Shown: in pieces, positions 54,236 to 63,536 of the stretch
Layout: each line of letters begins with the position of its first letter
How positions within the stretch are numbered: the stretch's first letter is position 1
NCBI RefSeq assembly: GCF_012275515.1
Contig: NZ_JAAZQL010000004.1
Coordinates: forward strand, 248,001 to 312,000
Origin: Novosphingobium sp. SG707
Lineage (GTDB): Bacteria; Pseudomonadota; Alphaproteobacteria; Sphingomonadales; Sphingomonadaceae
Length of the DNA: 64,000 nt
Direction of reading: 5' to 3'
The notes under the pieces: generated by a model
What the model saw: the letters and a program-made list of their open reading frames with translations, nothing else
The model's database searches: none
Told to the model about the DNA's origin: nothing
Made by a program: the position numbers and the translations under genes

Positions 54236-55899
54236 GCCCCCCGCACCTTGACCACGCGCATCATCCCCATCGTCATATGCAGGAACAGATGGCAATGCAT
54301 CGGCCAGTCGCCCTCGATCGCGGTCACGTCGAAACTCACCTTTCCTCCAGGCTGGACAATGACGGTATGTTTGCGCGGGGAACGGTCGCCATGGCCGGTC
54401 ACCAGTTCGAAAATATGGCCGTGCAGATGGATGGGATGGCCCATCATCGTGTCGTTGATCAGTGTGATGCGCAGCCGCTCTCCGGTCGTCCAGGTGACCG
54501 GATGATGCGCCTCGCTCATGGTCACGCCGTCAAAGGACCAGAGATAGCGGTCCATGGATCCGGTCAGATGCATCTCGATCTCGCGCTGCGCCGCGCGGGT
54601 GTCGGGGTTTTGCTCGGGCGCGACCAGATCGCGATAGGTCAGCACGCGGTGGCCGATTTTATCCAGACCCAGCCCCGGATCACCGGTGCGGTCCACCGGC
54701 ATGGGCGCGATCATATCCACACCCGGCCCCAATTTGACATCGGGCGCATTGGCCTGACTGCGCATCGACATGTCCATGCCGCCCCCACCGTGCGACATAT
54801 CCATGTCCATCCCCATGTCGCGCATGGTCAGCCGCACCGGCGCGCGCAGAGGTGGCACGGGCGCGGTCAATCCGGGGCGCGGGGTCAGCGTGGCCCGCGC
54901 CATGCCCGAACGGTCCATCGCCTCGGCGGCCACCGTATAGGCGCGATCCTGCGGCGTGATGAGCACGTCATAGGTCTCGCCCGGACCCATCTGGAATTCA
55001 TCGACCTCCACCGGCACGATCGGCTGGCCGTCGGCGGCGATCACCTTCATCGCCAGATCGGGGATGCGGACGTTGAAAAACGTCATGCTGCCCGCGTTGA
55101 TGAAGCGCAGGCGGGTGGGCGCCCCGGGCGTGATCGGGGCGGTGAAATTATCGGCCATGCCGCGCCCGTTGATGAGGTATCGGAACACCTTGCCGGTGAC
55201 GTCGGAAATATCGGCCGGATCCATCCGCATCTTGGCAAATTCAAGGCGGGTCTTCAGCGGCTGATCCTTGCCCGCGATCAATCCGGCCAGCGTTTGCGGA
55301 TAGCGCGCATAATGGCCCGGATCGACTTTCAGCTTGCGCAGGATACCGGCGGGATGAACATAGCTGTGGTCGGACAGGACCATGACGTGATCGTGGGCGG
55401 GCGGAGCGGGGTCTGCTGCGGCGGGCTCGATGACGATCGAACCATAGCAGCCCATCATCTCCTGAAGGCCCGAATGGCTGTGATACCAGTAGGTGCCGTG
55501 CTGGGTGATCGCGAATTCATAGGTGAAGCGGCCCAGCGCCGGGATGCCCGGAAAGGACACGCCCGGCACGCCGTCCATCTGAAACGGCAATTCCAGCCCG
55601 TGCCAGTGGAGCGAGGTGTCCTCGTTCAGCTCGTTGATGACCGTGATGCGCAGCTTCTGCCCCTGACGCAGGCGCAGGGTCGGGCCGGGGACGCCGCCGT
55701 TGATGGCCACCGCGCGCGCGGGGCGGCCATCGACCTGAATAATCGTCTGGCCGATCGTTAAGGTGATCTCCTCGCCCGCCAGTTCGCGCGCGCCCGGCAT
55801 GGCCGCCCCATGCGCCGTGGAGGCAAAACCGGCGCAGAGCGTGGTCAGAGCGGCGGCGCCCTGCAACAACTGTCGGCGGTGAAACTGGATAGCGGGCAT
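54232..55899 (-). CDS. copA: Copper resistance multicopper oxidase CopA
   Basis: 555 aa from ATG 55899; the frame continues upstream but this start gives the Tat signal HRRQLLQGAAALTTLCAGFAS and follows AGGA. Copper-site motifs: HWHGLELP, GTYWYHSHSGLQ near the N-terminus, HPIHLHGHIFEL and WPMHCHLFLHMTMGMM at the C-terminus (type 1-3 sites complete). A Met-rich insert MRDMGMDMDM...GGGGMDMSMRSQ binds excess copper. A periplasmic cuprous oxidase. First gene of copA-copB; no adjacent regulator (CopRS or CueR). Confidence 0.95.
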   Translation of the reverse strand: MPAIQFHRRQLLQGAAALTTLCAGFASTAHGAAMPGARELAGEEITLTIGQTIIQVDGRPARAVAINGGVPGPTLRLRQGQKLRITVINELNEDTSLHWHGLELPFQMDGVPGVSFPGIPALGRFTYEFAITQHGTYWYHSHSGLQEMMGCYGSIVIEPAAADPAPPAHDHVMVLSDHSYVHPAGILRKLKVDPGHYARYPQTLAGLIAGKDQPLKTRLEFAKMRMDPADISDVTGKVFRYLINGRGMADNFTAPITPGAPTRLRFINAGSMTFFNVRIPDLAMKVIAADGQPIVPVEVDEFQMGPGETYDVLITPQDRAYTVAAEAMDRSGMARATLTPRPGLTAPVPPLRAPVRLTMRDMGMDMDMSHGGGGMDMSMRSQANAPDVKLGPGVDMIAPMPVDRTGDPGLGLDKIGHRVLTYRDLVAPEQNPDTRAAQREIEMHLTGSMDRYLWSFDGVTMSEAHHPVTWTTGERLRITLINDTMMGHPIHLHGHIFELVTGHGDRSPRKHTVIVQPGGKVSFDVTAIEGDWPMHCHLFLHMTMGMMRVVKVRGA

Positions 55900-56265
55900 C
55901 GGCGGATCATTCCTGCACAAAGGGATTTCTCCTTCATACGCAGCCTTTGGCCCCACCCCTCGCACGGAAAGATATTTTTTGCTCGTCGGACGAGGCGCGC
56001 GGAAACCGTGATGGATTTGGCGAGAATAGGACGGAGGATGACCTCGCGCGCGCGACACGCGGATCATGATGATCCAAACACTGTTCCCCTGCACCGTTTC
56101 CAGGCTCGGCGCATCGCGGCCGGCACCTTGGCGTTGTCGGCAGATTGCTCAATGCGCAGGATACGGTCGCCGTGTATGTGCCCGTCAAGCGACCAGTCCC
56201 GAATAAGCCGCAGGCCATGAAGCGACTTGGCGCAAAACATGTGATTCAATCTTGGGGATCATCGC
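55900..56265. other. Divergent intergenic region between copA and the FGE-domain gene
   Basis: 366 bases without a supported gene. On the minus strand, TTGACG and TATCCT are separated by 19 bp near 56170-56200, the long spacing typical of MerR/CueR-type promoters, but no convincing CueR palindrome was found. Nothing else was recognised. Confidence 0.35.
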
Positions 56266-57195
56266 ATGGCGTTCAGGTTCATCGGATCGGTGCTTTTCGC
56301 GCTGGCAGCCTTATCGGGTTTTCACGCAGCGGCCGAAGCGCGCAGTTGGCATGGCGAGCGCCGGGCCCGGTTCGCAAAGTTCACGCCGCCTGCCGCGCCG
56401 ATCCCCGGTGCGACGCTTTGGGATGGGCCGGACTATCCCGAGATGATCATCGTCCCGCCCGGCGATTTCATGATGGGATCGCCACCCCAGGAACCCAATC
56501 GCCGCGCGGACGAGGGACCGCAGCATCGGGTCCGCATCGCCCGCCCGTTCGCGGTGGGCAAATATGCCGTAACCGTGGGCGAATTCGCGCGCTTTGTGGC
56601 CGATACCCGCTATGATGCCGGGTCAACCTGCAAGACCTTTGAAGGCGGCCAATGGGACGATCACCGTCCCGCCCGCAACTGGCGCAATCCGGGTTTCATC
56701 CAGACGGCTGAAGATCCGGTGGTCTGCATGAACTTTGCCGATGCCCAGGCCTATGCCGCCTGGGTTTCGCGCAGGACCGGTCACCACTATCGCCTGCTGT
56801 CCGAAGCCGAATACGAATATGTCAACCGCGCCGGAACAACCACGCGCTGGTGGTGGGGGGACGAGATCGGCGGCAACCATGCGAACTGCAATGCCTGCGG
56901 CAATCCTGTGGCGCATGACGGCACCGTTCCGGTCGGCAGCTTCCCGCCCAACCCTTTCGGCCTTTACGAGACGAGCGGCAACGCGTGGACCTGGGTGGCG
57001 GACTGCTGGAGGCCCGACTATATCGCTGCGCCGTCGGACGGGTCGGCCTATCTTGGCGGCCCATGCGAACAGCATGCGGAGCGGGGCGGCGCATGGTTCT
57101 ATTCGCCCGGCAACCTGCGCTCCGCGATCCGTATCAAGGACCCGAACGACTTGCGCAACTACCACAACGGCATCCGCCTGGCCCGAGAGCTTTGA
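56266..57195 (+). CDS. Secreted FGE-sulfatase (SUMF1) domain protein lacking the catalytic cysteines
   Basis: 309 aa with Sec signal MAFRFIGSVLFALAALSGFHAAAEA. The SUMF1/FGE fold: PGDFMMGSPPQEPNRRADEGPQHRVRIARPFAVGKYAVTVGEF, YRLLSEAEYEYVNRAG, NPFGLYETSGNAWTWVADCW, RGGAWFYSPGNLRSAIR, GIRLAREL. True formylglycine-generating enzymes carry a copper-binding Cys pair in and after the GGSYMC region; here it is GGAWFYSPGN, so sulfatase activation is unlikely. Such proteins also act in thiol or metal chemistry or as binding modules. Divergent from copA. Confidence 0.85.
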   Translation: MAFRFIGSVLFALAALSGFHAAAEARSWHGERRARFAKFTPPAAPIPGATLWDGPDYPEMIIVPPGDFMMGSPPQEPNRRADEGPQHRVRIARPFAVGKYAVTVGEFARFVADTRYDAGSTCKTFEGGQWDDHRPARNWRNPGFIQTAEDPVVCMNFADAQAYAAWVSRRTGHHYRLLSEAEYEYVNRAGTTTRWWWGDEIGGNHANCNACGNPVAHDGTVPVGSFPPNPFGLYETSGNAWTWVADCWRPDYIAAPSDGSAYLGGPCEQHAERGGAWFYSPGNLRSAIRIKDPNDLRNYHNGIRLAREL

Positions 57196-57229
57196 AGGAG
57201 CAGGGACGGCCCTGCCCCCGATAGGCACC

Positions 57230-58180
57230 TCAGGGCAGACATCTCATGGCGGTCAGGGTCGTATGGACGGCCTGATCCAAAGGCGTATGCGGTTCGGCGC
57301 CAAGGGTCGCGACGAGGCGCGCATTGTTCAGGCGAACCGGCTTCTGCCAGAGATAGCGCATTTCCATCATCTCACGCGGAGTTACGGCAAACAGCGCCGC
57401 CACGCGGATCAGCCACCAGGGCAAAGCCGCAACCCGCACCTTGGGTCGGCCCAGAACTTTCACGATCATGTCGGTCATGGCCGTGCCGGTCGCATCCCAG
57501 TGGCCATCCATATGGTATGTTTCAAAGGACTGAAGCGTGTCGCGTTCGACAAGGCGCACCATCGTTTCTGCGACATCGGGCAGATAGGCCCATTGGTGCC
57601 CTGTCCCGCCCCTGCCCGGATTGCGAATGATGCCGGGGCGCGCGCCGGGCTTGACCAGCCCTTGGGCAAACCAGTTATTGGCCGCATCGGGGCCAAAAAA
57701 ATCGCCGGCCCGCACGATCAGCACGCGCATATCACCGGTCTGGGCGCCAAGGCGCAGTCGCCGCTCCATCTCGACGCGGATCGCACCTTTGCGGGTCGAT
57801 GGCCGTTGCGGCGCCGTTTCGTCTATCAAAGGAAAGGCATCCGGCCCGTAATTGTAAACCGTTCCGGGCAACAGGACGCGCGCAGCATTCGCGCGGGCCG
57901 CCGCAATGGTGTTGTCCAGCATCGGCAACACCAGCCTGTCCCAGTCGCGATAGCCCGGCGGGTTGACCGCGTGAACGATCAGTTGGGCTCCCTGCGCGGC
58001 ATGGGCGACAGTTTCACCATTGAGCGCATCACCGATAAACGGAATAAGCCGAGCCGGTAAGCGCGCGGCGCTCTCTGCGCGAACCAGCGCCCTTACCGTC
58101 CAGCCTGCATCCAGCAGCCTGCGCGCCACAGCCCCGCCAATGCCGCCTGTCGCTCCCAATACCAATGCAATTCGTTCCAT
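57230..58180 (-). CDS. NAD(P)-dependent epimerase/dehydratase-like (atypical SDR)
   Basis: 316 aa. The Rossmann nucleotide-binding motif GATGGIGGAVARRLL is at residues ~9-23, then VRALVR and a VHAVNPPGY segment. The SDR active-site YxxxK is not obvious (YNYGPDAFPLIDE), so it may be a regulatory or atypical member. Strong GAGGAGG ribosome-binding site before ATG 58180. Divergent from the LysR gene with a 90-base gap, the usual arrangement for a regulator and its target. Confidence 0.85.
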   Translation of the reverse strand: MERIALVLGATGGIGGAVARRLLDAGWTVRALVRAESAARLPARLIPFIGDALNGETVAHAAQGAQLIVHAVNPPGYRDWDRLVLPMLDNTIAAARANAARVLLPGTVYNYGPDAFPLIDETAPQRPSTRKGAIRVEMERRLRLGAQTGDMRVLIVRAGDFFGPDAANNWFAQGLVKPGARPGIIRNPGRGGTGHQWAYLPDVAETMVRLVERDTLQSFETYHMDGHWDATGTAMTDMIVKVLGRPKVRVAALPWWLIRVAALFAVTPREMMEMRYLWQKPVRLNNARLVATLGAEPHTPLDQAVHTTLTAMRCLP

Positions 58181-58235
58181 GTCTGCCTCCTCGTTTCACA
58201 CGCAGGAAGATGATCGACATAGCCTCTCAACGAAA

Positions 58236-58263
58236 TTGACAGAATATGGGCATTCACTATACG
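58236..58263 (+). promoter_or_regulatory. Putative promoter of the LysR gene
   Basis: TTGACA (58236-58241), 16 bp, TATACG (58258-58263). The start would fall almost on the ATG at 58271, which has no ribosome-binding site, so the message may be leaderless. LysR autoregulation through this divergent gap is plausible. Confidence 0.5.
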
Positions 58264-58270
58264 AAAATAG

Positions 58271-59161
58271 ATGAGCACGGAACCGAGCTGGGATCTCTAC
58301 CGCACCTTCGCCGCCGTACTGCGGGAGGGTTCTCTGTCGGCGGCCGCACGCGCTCTTGGCCTCACGCAGCCCAGTGTCGCTCGGCATGTCGAGGCGTTTG
58401 AACAGGCGGTGGGCGGCAAGCTGTTCCTGCGATCACAACGTGGCCTGTCGCCAACGGATCGCGCTCTGGCCCTGCAACCCTATGCCGAGGAACTGGTCGC
58501 GGCCAGCGCCGCCATGCTGCGCACCGCCTCGGCTGATCCGGAAGACATCGCCGGAACCGTTCGCATCAGCGCGAGCGAAATTGTGGCCGCCGAACATCTG
58601 CCGCCCATGCTGGCCGCCATCCGGCGTCAATATCCCAAGCTGTCGATCGAACTTGTGGCAAGCGATGCTGTCGATGATCTGCTGCAACGCCGCGCGGATA
58701 TCGCGATCCGCATGGTCGATCCTGTCCAGCAGGCATTGGTCGCGCGCAGGATCGGCACGGTGCAACTCGGTCTTTATGCCCATCGCGACTATCTCGACCG
58801 GCGCGGCCTTCCGCAATCCATCGCCGAACTGCCCGGGCACGACCTGATCGGGGTGGACAGAAACAGCAGCCTTTCCCGCGCGATAACAGGCGCCCTGCCC
58901 GGCATCGAACACGGCGATTTCGCGCTGCGGGCGGACAACACAGTCGTCCATCTGGCCGCCATCCGTGCGGGATTTGGCATCGGCATCTGTCAAACACGCA
59001 TTGCGGCCCGGGATAGCGCACTCGTGCAGGTTCTCCCGGATGCTTTCGTCTTCGGCCTGCCGCTCTGGATTGTCATGCATGAAGACCTGCGAAGCAGTGC
59101 CCGATGCCGGACAGTGTTCAACACCCTTGCCGCCGATCTGCGATATGTCGTGAATGCGTGA
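58271..59161 (+). CDS. LysR family transcriptional regulator
   Basis: 296 aa. The N-terminal winged HTH (LYRTFAAVLREGSLSAAARALGLTQPSVARHVEAFEQAVGGKLFLRSQRGLSPTDRA) is diagnostic, followed by the effector-binding domain (IAGTVRISASEIVAAEHLPPMLAAIRRQYPKLSIELV). The effector cannot be predicted. Divergently placed to the NAD(P)-binding protein gene it likely controls. The 294 bases downstream (59162-59455) show no gene. Confidence 0.93.
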   Translation: MSTEPSWDLYRTFAAVLREGSLSAAARALGLTQPSVARHVEAFEQAVGGKLFLRSQRGLSPTDRALALQPYAEELVAASAAMLRTASADPEDIAGTVRISASEIVAAEHLPPMLAAIRRQYPKLSIELVASDAVDDLLQRRADIAIRMVDPVQQALVARRIGTVQLGLYAHRDYLDRRGLPQSIAELPGHDLIGVDRNSSLSRAITGALPGIEHGDFALRADNTVVHLAAIRAGFGIGICQTRIAARDSALVQVLPDAFVFGLPLWIVMHEDLRSSARCRTVFNTLAADLRYVVNA

Positions 59162-59455
59162 ACTGTTCGCCCGCGGAGCCGGCATCGACAGACCTGATTG
59201 CGTTCATCGGAAATGGCAAAATATCCATATCCGGAGAAGGGCTTAGGCGGGCCAATGGCACGAGCGCCTTCAAGCCGGGAAAGTTAAGGATGGCACATCG
59301 GCAACTTTAGGATAATGGGGGCGCTCGCCGCGCAGCCTTGCGTGACCACGCACGGCTGCCCAAAAGGCGAATTCCATCGATGGCCCGGGCGATTGTCATT
59401 TTCAACCGGCCTTGGCCAGTGAAGCAGCGACCGGGCAGCCGGTAGGAGAACCGGC

Positions 59456-60163
59456 ATGATTGCGCGCGAATTGATTGGTACGGCACAGGTTCCCGACGGC
59501 GAGGAATTGCGCCTGTTCCGCCATGGCGGCGATTTCATGATCGTGCTGGATCGCAACGAATTGATGAGCACGCGGATGCGCGGTTCCGAAGAGGCGCTGG
59601 CTGTGATGTCCTGCGCGCGCATCGCCGGAGCGACGCAGCCGCGCATGCTGATCGGCGGCTACGGGATGGGCTTCACTTTGCGCGCCGCGCTGGCCAATCT
59701 GCCTGATGACGCGCAGGTCACCGTTGCAGAAATCGTGCCCGAGATCATTGCCTGGGCGCGCGGGCCGATGGCGGAGGTAGCGGCAGGTTGCCTCGATGAT
59801 CGACGCGTCAGGCTCGTGCAAGGCGATGTCGTCGACGTGATCGCTGGCTCTGCGGGCGGGTTTGATGCCATTCTGCTCGATGTCGATAACGGACCCGATG
59901 GATTGGTGCGCGCCGGCAACGACCGGCTGTATGCCAAGGCCGGGTTGCGCACTGCTGCCCGCGCGTTGCGCCCCGGTGGGGTGCTGGCAATCTGGTCCGC
60001 CGCGCGCGACGAAGCCTTCACACGACGCCTGAAAGCCGCCGGCTTCGCGGTGGACGAGGTTACGGTCTATGCGCGCTATGACAAGCAAGGCAACGGCAAA
60101 GGCGCCAAGCATGTGATCTGGTTCGCAAAACTCGACGCCGAGCGGCGTGGCAAAACGCTTTAA
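59456..60163 (+). CDS. Spermidine synthase-like methyltransferase-fold protein
   Basis: 235 aa. The nucleotide-binding motif MLIGGYGMGFTLRAALA, acidic VAEIVPEIIAWARG (replacing the ExD loop), GDVVDVI and DAILLDVDNGPDGLV resemble the spermidine-synthase/SAM-dependent fold. It lacks the N-terminal beta-sheet domain of true aminopropyltransferases. Related stand-alone proteins are widespread in Alphaproteobacteria with unknown substrate. The start is ATG at 59456, after GGAGAACCGGC. Confidence 0.82.
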   Translation: MIARELIGTAQVPDGEELRLFRHGGDFMIVLDRNELMSTRMRGSEEALAVMSCARIAGATQPRMLIGGYGMGFTLRAALANLPDDAQVTVAEIVPEIIAWARGPMAEVAAGCLDDRRVRLVQGDVVDVIAGSAGGFDAILLDVDNGPDGLVRAGNDRLYAKAGLRTAARALRPGGVLAIWSAARDEAFTRRLKAAGFAVDEVTVYARYDKQGNGKGAKHVIWFAKLDAERRGKTL

Positions 60164-60354
60164 TTCCGGTTGCTCCGCCATTCCTGACGTGCCCGGACGC
60201 TGATCAGGGCGTCGGAACCGGTCGTTCATTTATCCGGAAGGGCGATGCGGGTTACGCCTAAACCCGCCCTTCGCGGAGCGGCTCAAGTTCTCCCTCATTT
60301 CCGCTTTGAGGGCATCTCTGTCCGGCCAACGGCTTGTGGCGATCATTCCCTTTG

Positions 60355-61008
60355 CTATCCGGGCAGCGCGGGCATTTCCAAAGATGGGATAAGGGCTTGC
60401 TCTTCAAAGCCCATTTGACACCATTCCTGAACCCAGGGATGGGCCAGCAGCGCTTCGCAATAGGGCCGCGCTTGAACAGGCACCTCCACGCCATATGTGC
60501 GGAAGCGTGTGGCGACGGGGGCAAAGAAAATATCTATCGCGCAAAAATCACCCAACAGCCATGGGCTGTCCGATTGCCCGGCGCGCGCCCAGATGGTGTT
60601 CACACGGTCGATGTCGGCCTGGACCGCGGGCGTCACGACGGCCTGTCGACGGCGGCCCCGCGTGTTGACAGGCATGGCCTCTCGCAAAGCGTTGAGGCCC
60701 GAATGAACCTCTCCGGCATAGCTGCGCGCGCGTGCCCTGTCTGACAGCTTGGCTGGCCACACGGCAGGGTAGAGTTCATACAGCGTTTCAGCAATCGCCA
60801 ACGTATCCCAGACCGGCATGCCACCCACGTTCAACACCGGAACCAACCCTGTTTCGCCGCCCAGAGCTTCCACCCTTGCGCGTGACCCCTGCTCGTAAAG
60901 CGGCACCACGGTTTCCTCAAACGGCGCCCCGCTCAGGCGCAGCAGCAACCAGGCGCGCATCGACCAGGAAGAATAGTTGCGGTTGCCGATAATCAAATGG
61001 AATGTCAC
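60355..61008 (-). CDS. Glutathione S-transferase family protein
   Basis: 217 aa. The thioredoxin-like N-terminal domain (LIIGNRNYSSWSMRAWLLLRLSGAPFEETVVPL...GLVPVLNVGGMPVWDTLAIAETLYELYP) has a Ser-rich active-site loop and the cis-Pro glutathione contact VPVL. The C-terminal helical domain runs ~90-217. Probably cytoplasmic detoxification; substrate unknown. Single-gene unit. Confidence 0.92.
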   Translation of the reverse strand: MTFHLIIGNRNYSSWSMRAWLLLRLSGAPFEETVVPLYEQGSRARVEALGGETGLVPVLNVGGMPVWDTLAIAETLYELYPAVWPAKLSDRARARSYAGEVHSGLNALREAMPVNTRGRRRQAVVTPAVQADIDRVNTIWARAGQSDSPWLLGDFCAIDIFFAPVATRFRTYGVEVPVQARPYCEALLAHPWVQEWCQMGFEEQALIPSLEMPALPG

Positions 61009-61310
61009 GCTCTGCGATCCTGAACATTGGCGGGCAATACAGGTCTAGCGGCGCGACAAGCGCGCCGCCGAGTGGCCAACCTTGTCAATCCATTGTACGC
61101 AAAATGGCAGGGAACTCTATGCCGCAATGGGATCATTGCCGCAGTTTTCTCGCGGCCTGCCGGTCGGGCAGCCGTCTCACCCGCTCGCGCCAAGGGCTGA
61201 TCCGGACAAAACGGACATTCCACGCTCTGATATGCGGACTCAAAGCTGCCTGCCCCGGTCAGTAGCACGATGAGCGGCTCACCACAGAATTGGGCATCCC
61301 AATCGTCCCC
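61009..61310. other. Intergenic region without supported gene
   Basis: 302 bases between the glutathione transferase and the alpha/beta hydrolase. Around 61200-61250 the minus strand reads GGCAGCTTTGAGTCCGCATA then TCAGAGCGTGGAATGTCCG, similar in flavour to the GTCCGC-bearing cargo motifs of the islets. No hairpin terminator or frame was convincing. Confidence 0.4.
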
Positions 61311-62150
61311 TCATTCCCGCGATGCAAGTGAGGCAGTCGTGTCGCAAGGCTGCGCAGCCTCTAAAAATTGAAGCATGGTCCGTGTAAAGGCATCGGGGCT
61401 GTCCACATTGGAGATATGGGCTGCTCCTTGAATTAAATGATACTGCCCCAGTGGCGCTCGCTCTGCCATGGTGCGGCTGAGTTCCTGCGGTGACATGCGA
61501 TCAAGTTCGCCTGCCACAAAGAGGACCGGCATCGCCAGATTCCGAATGCGATCCGAGAAGTCAAAATCGGTGATTCCGCGTGCAACATGCGCCAGCGATG
61601 GGCCATCAGCACCTGCGGCAATGCCATGCCAGACCTGCCAGGTACGCAACCCCTCCGCCGTTTTCTGAAAGCCCGGCGATACCAGCGATGGCCAGTTCTG
61701 CTCCAATCGCAGCACCGGACCATGGGGCAACTCGAACGTCCGGGCCCACCCTTCGGCCATGGATTTGAACTCCGGGGTTGCGGTCCGGTCAAAACTGTTC
61801 GCAACAATCATGCGGCCGATACGCTGCGGATGGCGAAGCCCCAGTTCCAGCGCCACCATCCCGCCCAACGAGAGGCCGACAACATCGAGCCGGTCGAGAC
61901 CCAAATGGTCCATCAACGCCTCGCTATCATCGGCAATGTCCTTCACACCAAACGGGGCCGACACGCTGCCCGAGACGCCATGCCCCGCGTGGTCCGGCAC
62001 GATGGCCCGATAACCGGCGGCCATCAGCGCGGGCACCTGCGGCGCCCAGGCTCGGCCCGAATTGCTAATGCCATGGAGCAGGAGAACCGGTCGCCCTTGC
62101 CCCATGTCGACAAAATAATTGGTGCGACCCTGCACTGTGAAAAAGGCCAT
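61311..62150 (-). CDS. Alpha/beta hydrolase
   Basis: 279 aa. Oxyanion segment LLHGISNSGRAW, nucleophile elbow VVGLSLGGMVALELG (GLSLGG), acid in LFVAGELDRMSP, and base in HISNVDSPDAF. Close in layout to 3-oxoadipate enol-lactonase-type esterases; the substrate is not assignable. The start is ATG at 62150. It follows the MFS remnant by 20 bases in what was probably one operon under the MarR-type palindromes at 62455-62491. Confidence 0.9.
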   Translation of the reverse strand: MAFFTVQGRTNYFVDMGQGRPVLLLHGISNSGRAWAPQVPALMAAGYRAIVPDHAGHGVSGSVSAPFGVKDIADDSEALMDHLGLDRLDVVGLSLGGMVALELGLRHPQRIGRMIVANSFDRTATPEFKSMAEGWARTFELPHGPVLRLEQNWPSLVSPGFQKTAEGLRTWQVWHGIAAGADGPSLAHVARGITDFDFSDRIRNLAMPVLFVAGELDRMSPQELSRTMAERAPLGQYHLIQGAAHISNVDSPDAFTRTMLQFLEAAQPCDTTASLASRE

Positions 62151-62170
62151 GATTGTTTCCTTTCGATGGT

Positions 62171-62401
62171 TCAGTCAGATTGCTCGCCGGTCCGCAGGCC
62201 CAATGCCGCCTGCATCCGCTTGGAACCGGGCAGGCACAATCCCATGAGCAGTACCGGCAAACTGGTCAGCATATCGTCCAGCCCTGCCTCGCTCTGCGTC
62301 AGGCCGAGCAATGGCCCGATCGAGGCCGGCCTGGGGCGCAGATCGATGCCGGAGCGCAGGATCACGGCCGCAAGCAGCAGCCAGCCGGAAGATTTTGGCA
62401 T
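62171..62401 (-). pseudogene. MFS transporter remnant (CynX/NimT-like N-terminus)
   Basis: 76 codons starting at ATG 62401. The first ~55 residues (WLLLAAVILRSGIDLRPRPASIGPLLGLTQ...LTSLPVLLMGLCLP) match the first transmembrane pair of CynX/NimT-type MFS permeases of ~390 aa. The frame then runs GSKRMQAALGLRTGEQSD and stops. Either the rest was deleted in frame, joining the extreme C-terminus, or the gene was truncated. It cannot transport. The promoter region and operators remain intact. Confidence 0.7.
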
Positions 62402-62454
62402 GATGACATTCCGATAGGATGGTCGCGCTTGCGCTTGGGCTCATTCCCAATATG

Positions 62455-62491
62455 TCTCTACATAGAGATATATATCTTGATGTCAAGATAT
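62455..62491 (-). promoter_or_regulatory. Two palindromic operator candidates (MarR-type)
   Basis: A perfect 9+2+9 palindrome ATATCTTGA-TG-TCAAGATAT at 62472-62491, and a 6+2+6 palindrome TCTCTA-CA-TAGAGA at 62455-62468, directly before the MFS remnant. TATCTTGA/TCAAGATA half-sites are typical of MarR-family operators. No MarR gene lies within the window nearby. Confidence 0.7.
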
Positions 62492-62890
62492 TTGGCGATG
62501 GACAGGGTGCCACCGCCGACCAGAACGCCAATGCGCAGCTTTACAAGATCACGTCCGCGCAAATTGCTGGCGATGGGAAGGTCGAACAAGGCGCGGTCGC
62601 GGCGGTCTTTTTCCTCGCGGCGAGACCGATAGCCGCCAATCAGCGCGTTGATGCGTCGGAAGGGGGATTGCCGCCGCCAAAACCGCTATCCGATGGCTCG
62701 AACGGGATCATGCAAAGCGCCCCTGCGTTCATCCAAAACGAAAGGGTTGATCCTTCAGGCAAAACCGTTTCGGACAAAGCTCGGCAATCTTTTCCTTCAA
62801 ACCTTGTTTGCCGACCTTGGCGTTAATACGTTACCGCCTGCGGTTGCGCGTTCTTTCTGCGCGATCCAAATAGTCCCCAAGGATTTTGAT
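62492..62890. other. Degenerate region between the operators and the nitroreductase gene
   Basis: About 400 bases without an acceptable gene. A minus-strand frame lacking a start (…LVKLRIGVLVGGGTLSIAKY then LDIKIYISM) runs into the palindromes and may be the tail of a deleted gene. Plus-strand frames here have poor codon patterns. Consistent with a deletion scar next to the MFS remnant. Confidence 0.4.
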
Positions 62891-63529
62891 ATGAACCCCC
62901 TGATCGAAAAGCTGTCCTGGCGCTATGCGACCAAAAAATTCGACCCCGCCAAAGCCGTCCCGACCGAAAGCGTCGAACGGATCATCGAGGCCGTTCGCCT
63001 GACCGCAACCTCGAGCGGTCTCCAGCCCTTCGAACTGCTGCTGGTAACGAACCCGGAAGTTCGCCAGAAGATCCGCGCCGTATCGTGGAATCAGGCGCAG
63101 ATCACCGATTGTTCGCATTTGCTGGTGTTTGCCGCGTGGGACGACATCACGCCCGAGCGGGTCAACATGATGTTCGACCTGACCAATGAAGTGCGCGGCT
63201 TTGTCAATGAAGGCTGGGAAAATTACCGTCAGCAGTTGCTGGGCATCGTTGGCGCAAGGGGCACCGAGGCAAATTATCAGGCAGCGGCGCGCCAAGCCTA
63301 TATCGGTTTGGGATCGGCATTGGCGGCGGCCGCTTTCGAAGAAGTCGATGCCACGCCGATGGAAGGCTTCGATCCAGAGGCTGTTGACGAAATACTGGGC
63401 CTTAAAGCACGTCATCTGCGCAGCGTGATCCTGCTTCCGCTCGGCTATCGGCAAGCCGAGGGCGACTGGCTCGTCAATCTCAAGAAGGTCCGCCGTGATC
63501 GCAATGCTTTTGTGACCGAAGTCCAATAG
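62891..63529 (+). CDS. NAD(P)H-dependent nitroreductase family (NfsB-like) flavoprotein
   Basis: 212 aa from ATG 62891, chosen for the AAGGA ribosome-binding site and family start MNPLIEKLSWRYATKKFDPAK; the open frame extends 81 codons upstream without homology. FMN-binding residues RYATKKF, TSSGLQPFELLLV and the C-terminal LLPLGYRQAEGDW match NfsB/YdgI nitroreductases. Reduces nitro compounds or quinones in the cytoplasm. Single-gene unit. Confidence 0.9.
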   Translation: MNPLIEKLSWRYATKKFDPAKAVPTESVERIIEAVRLTATSSGLQPFELLLVTNPEVRQKIRAVSWNQAQITDCSHLLVFAAWDDITPERVNMMFDLTNEVRGFVNEGWENYRQQLLGIVGARGTEANYQAAARQAYIGLGSALAAAAFEEVDATPMEGFDPEAVDEILGLKARHLRSVILLPLGYRQAEGDWLVNLKKVRRDRNAFVTEVQ

Positions 63530-63536
63530 CAATGAC

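Noticed and set aside
62419..62826. 135-codon plus-strand frame
   Set aside because: Starts within the operator region and shows no homology or ribosome-binding site; lies in the probable deletion scar.
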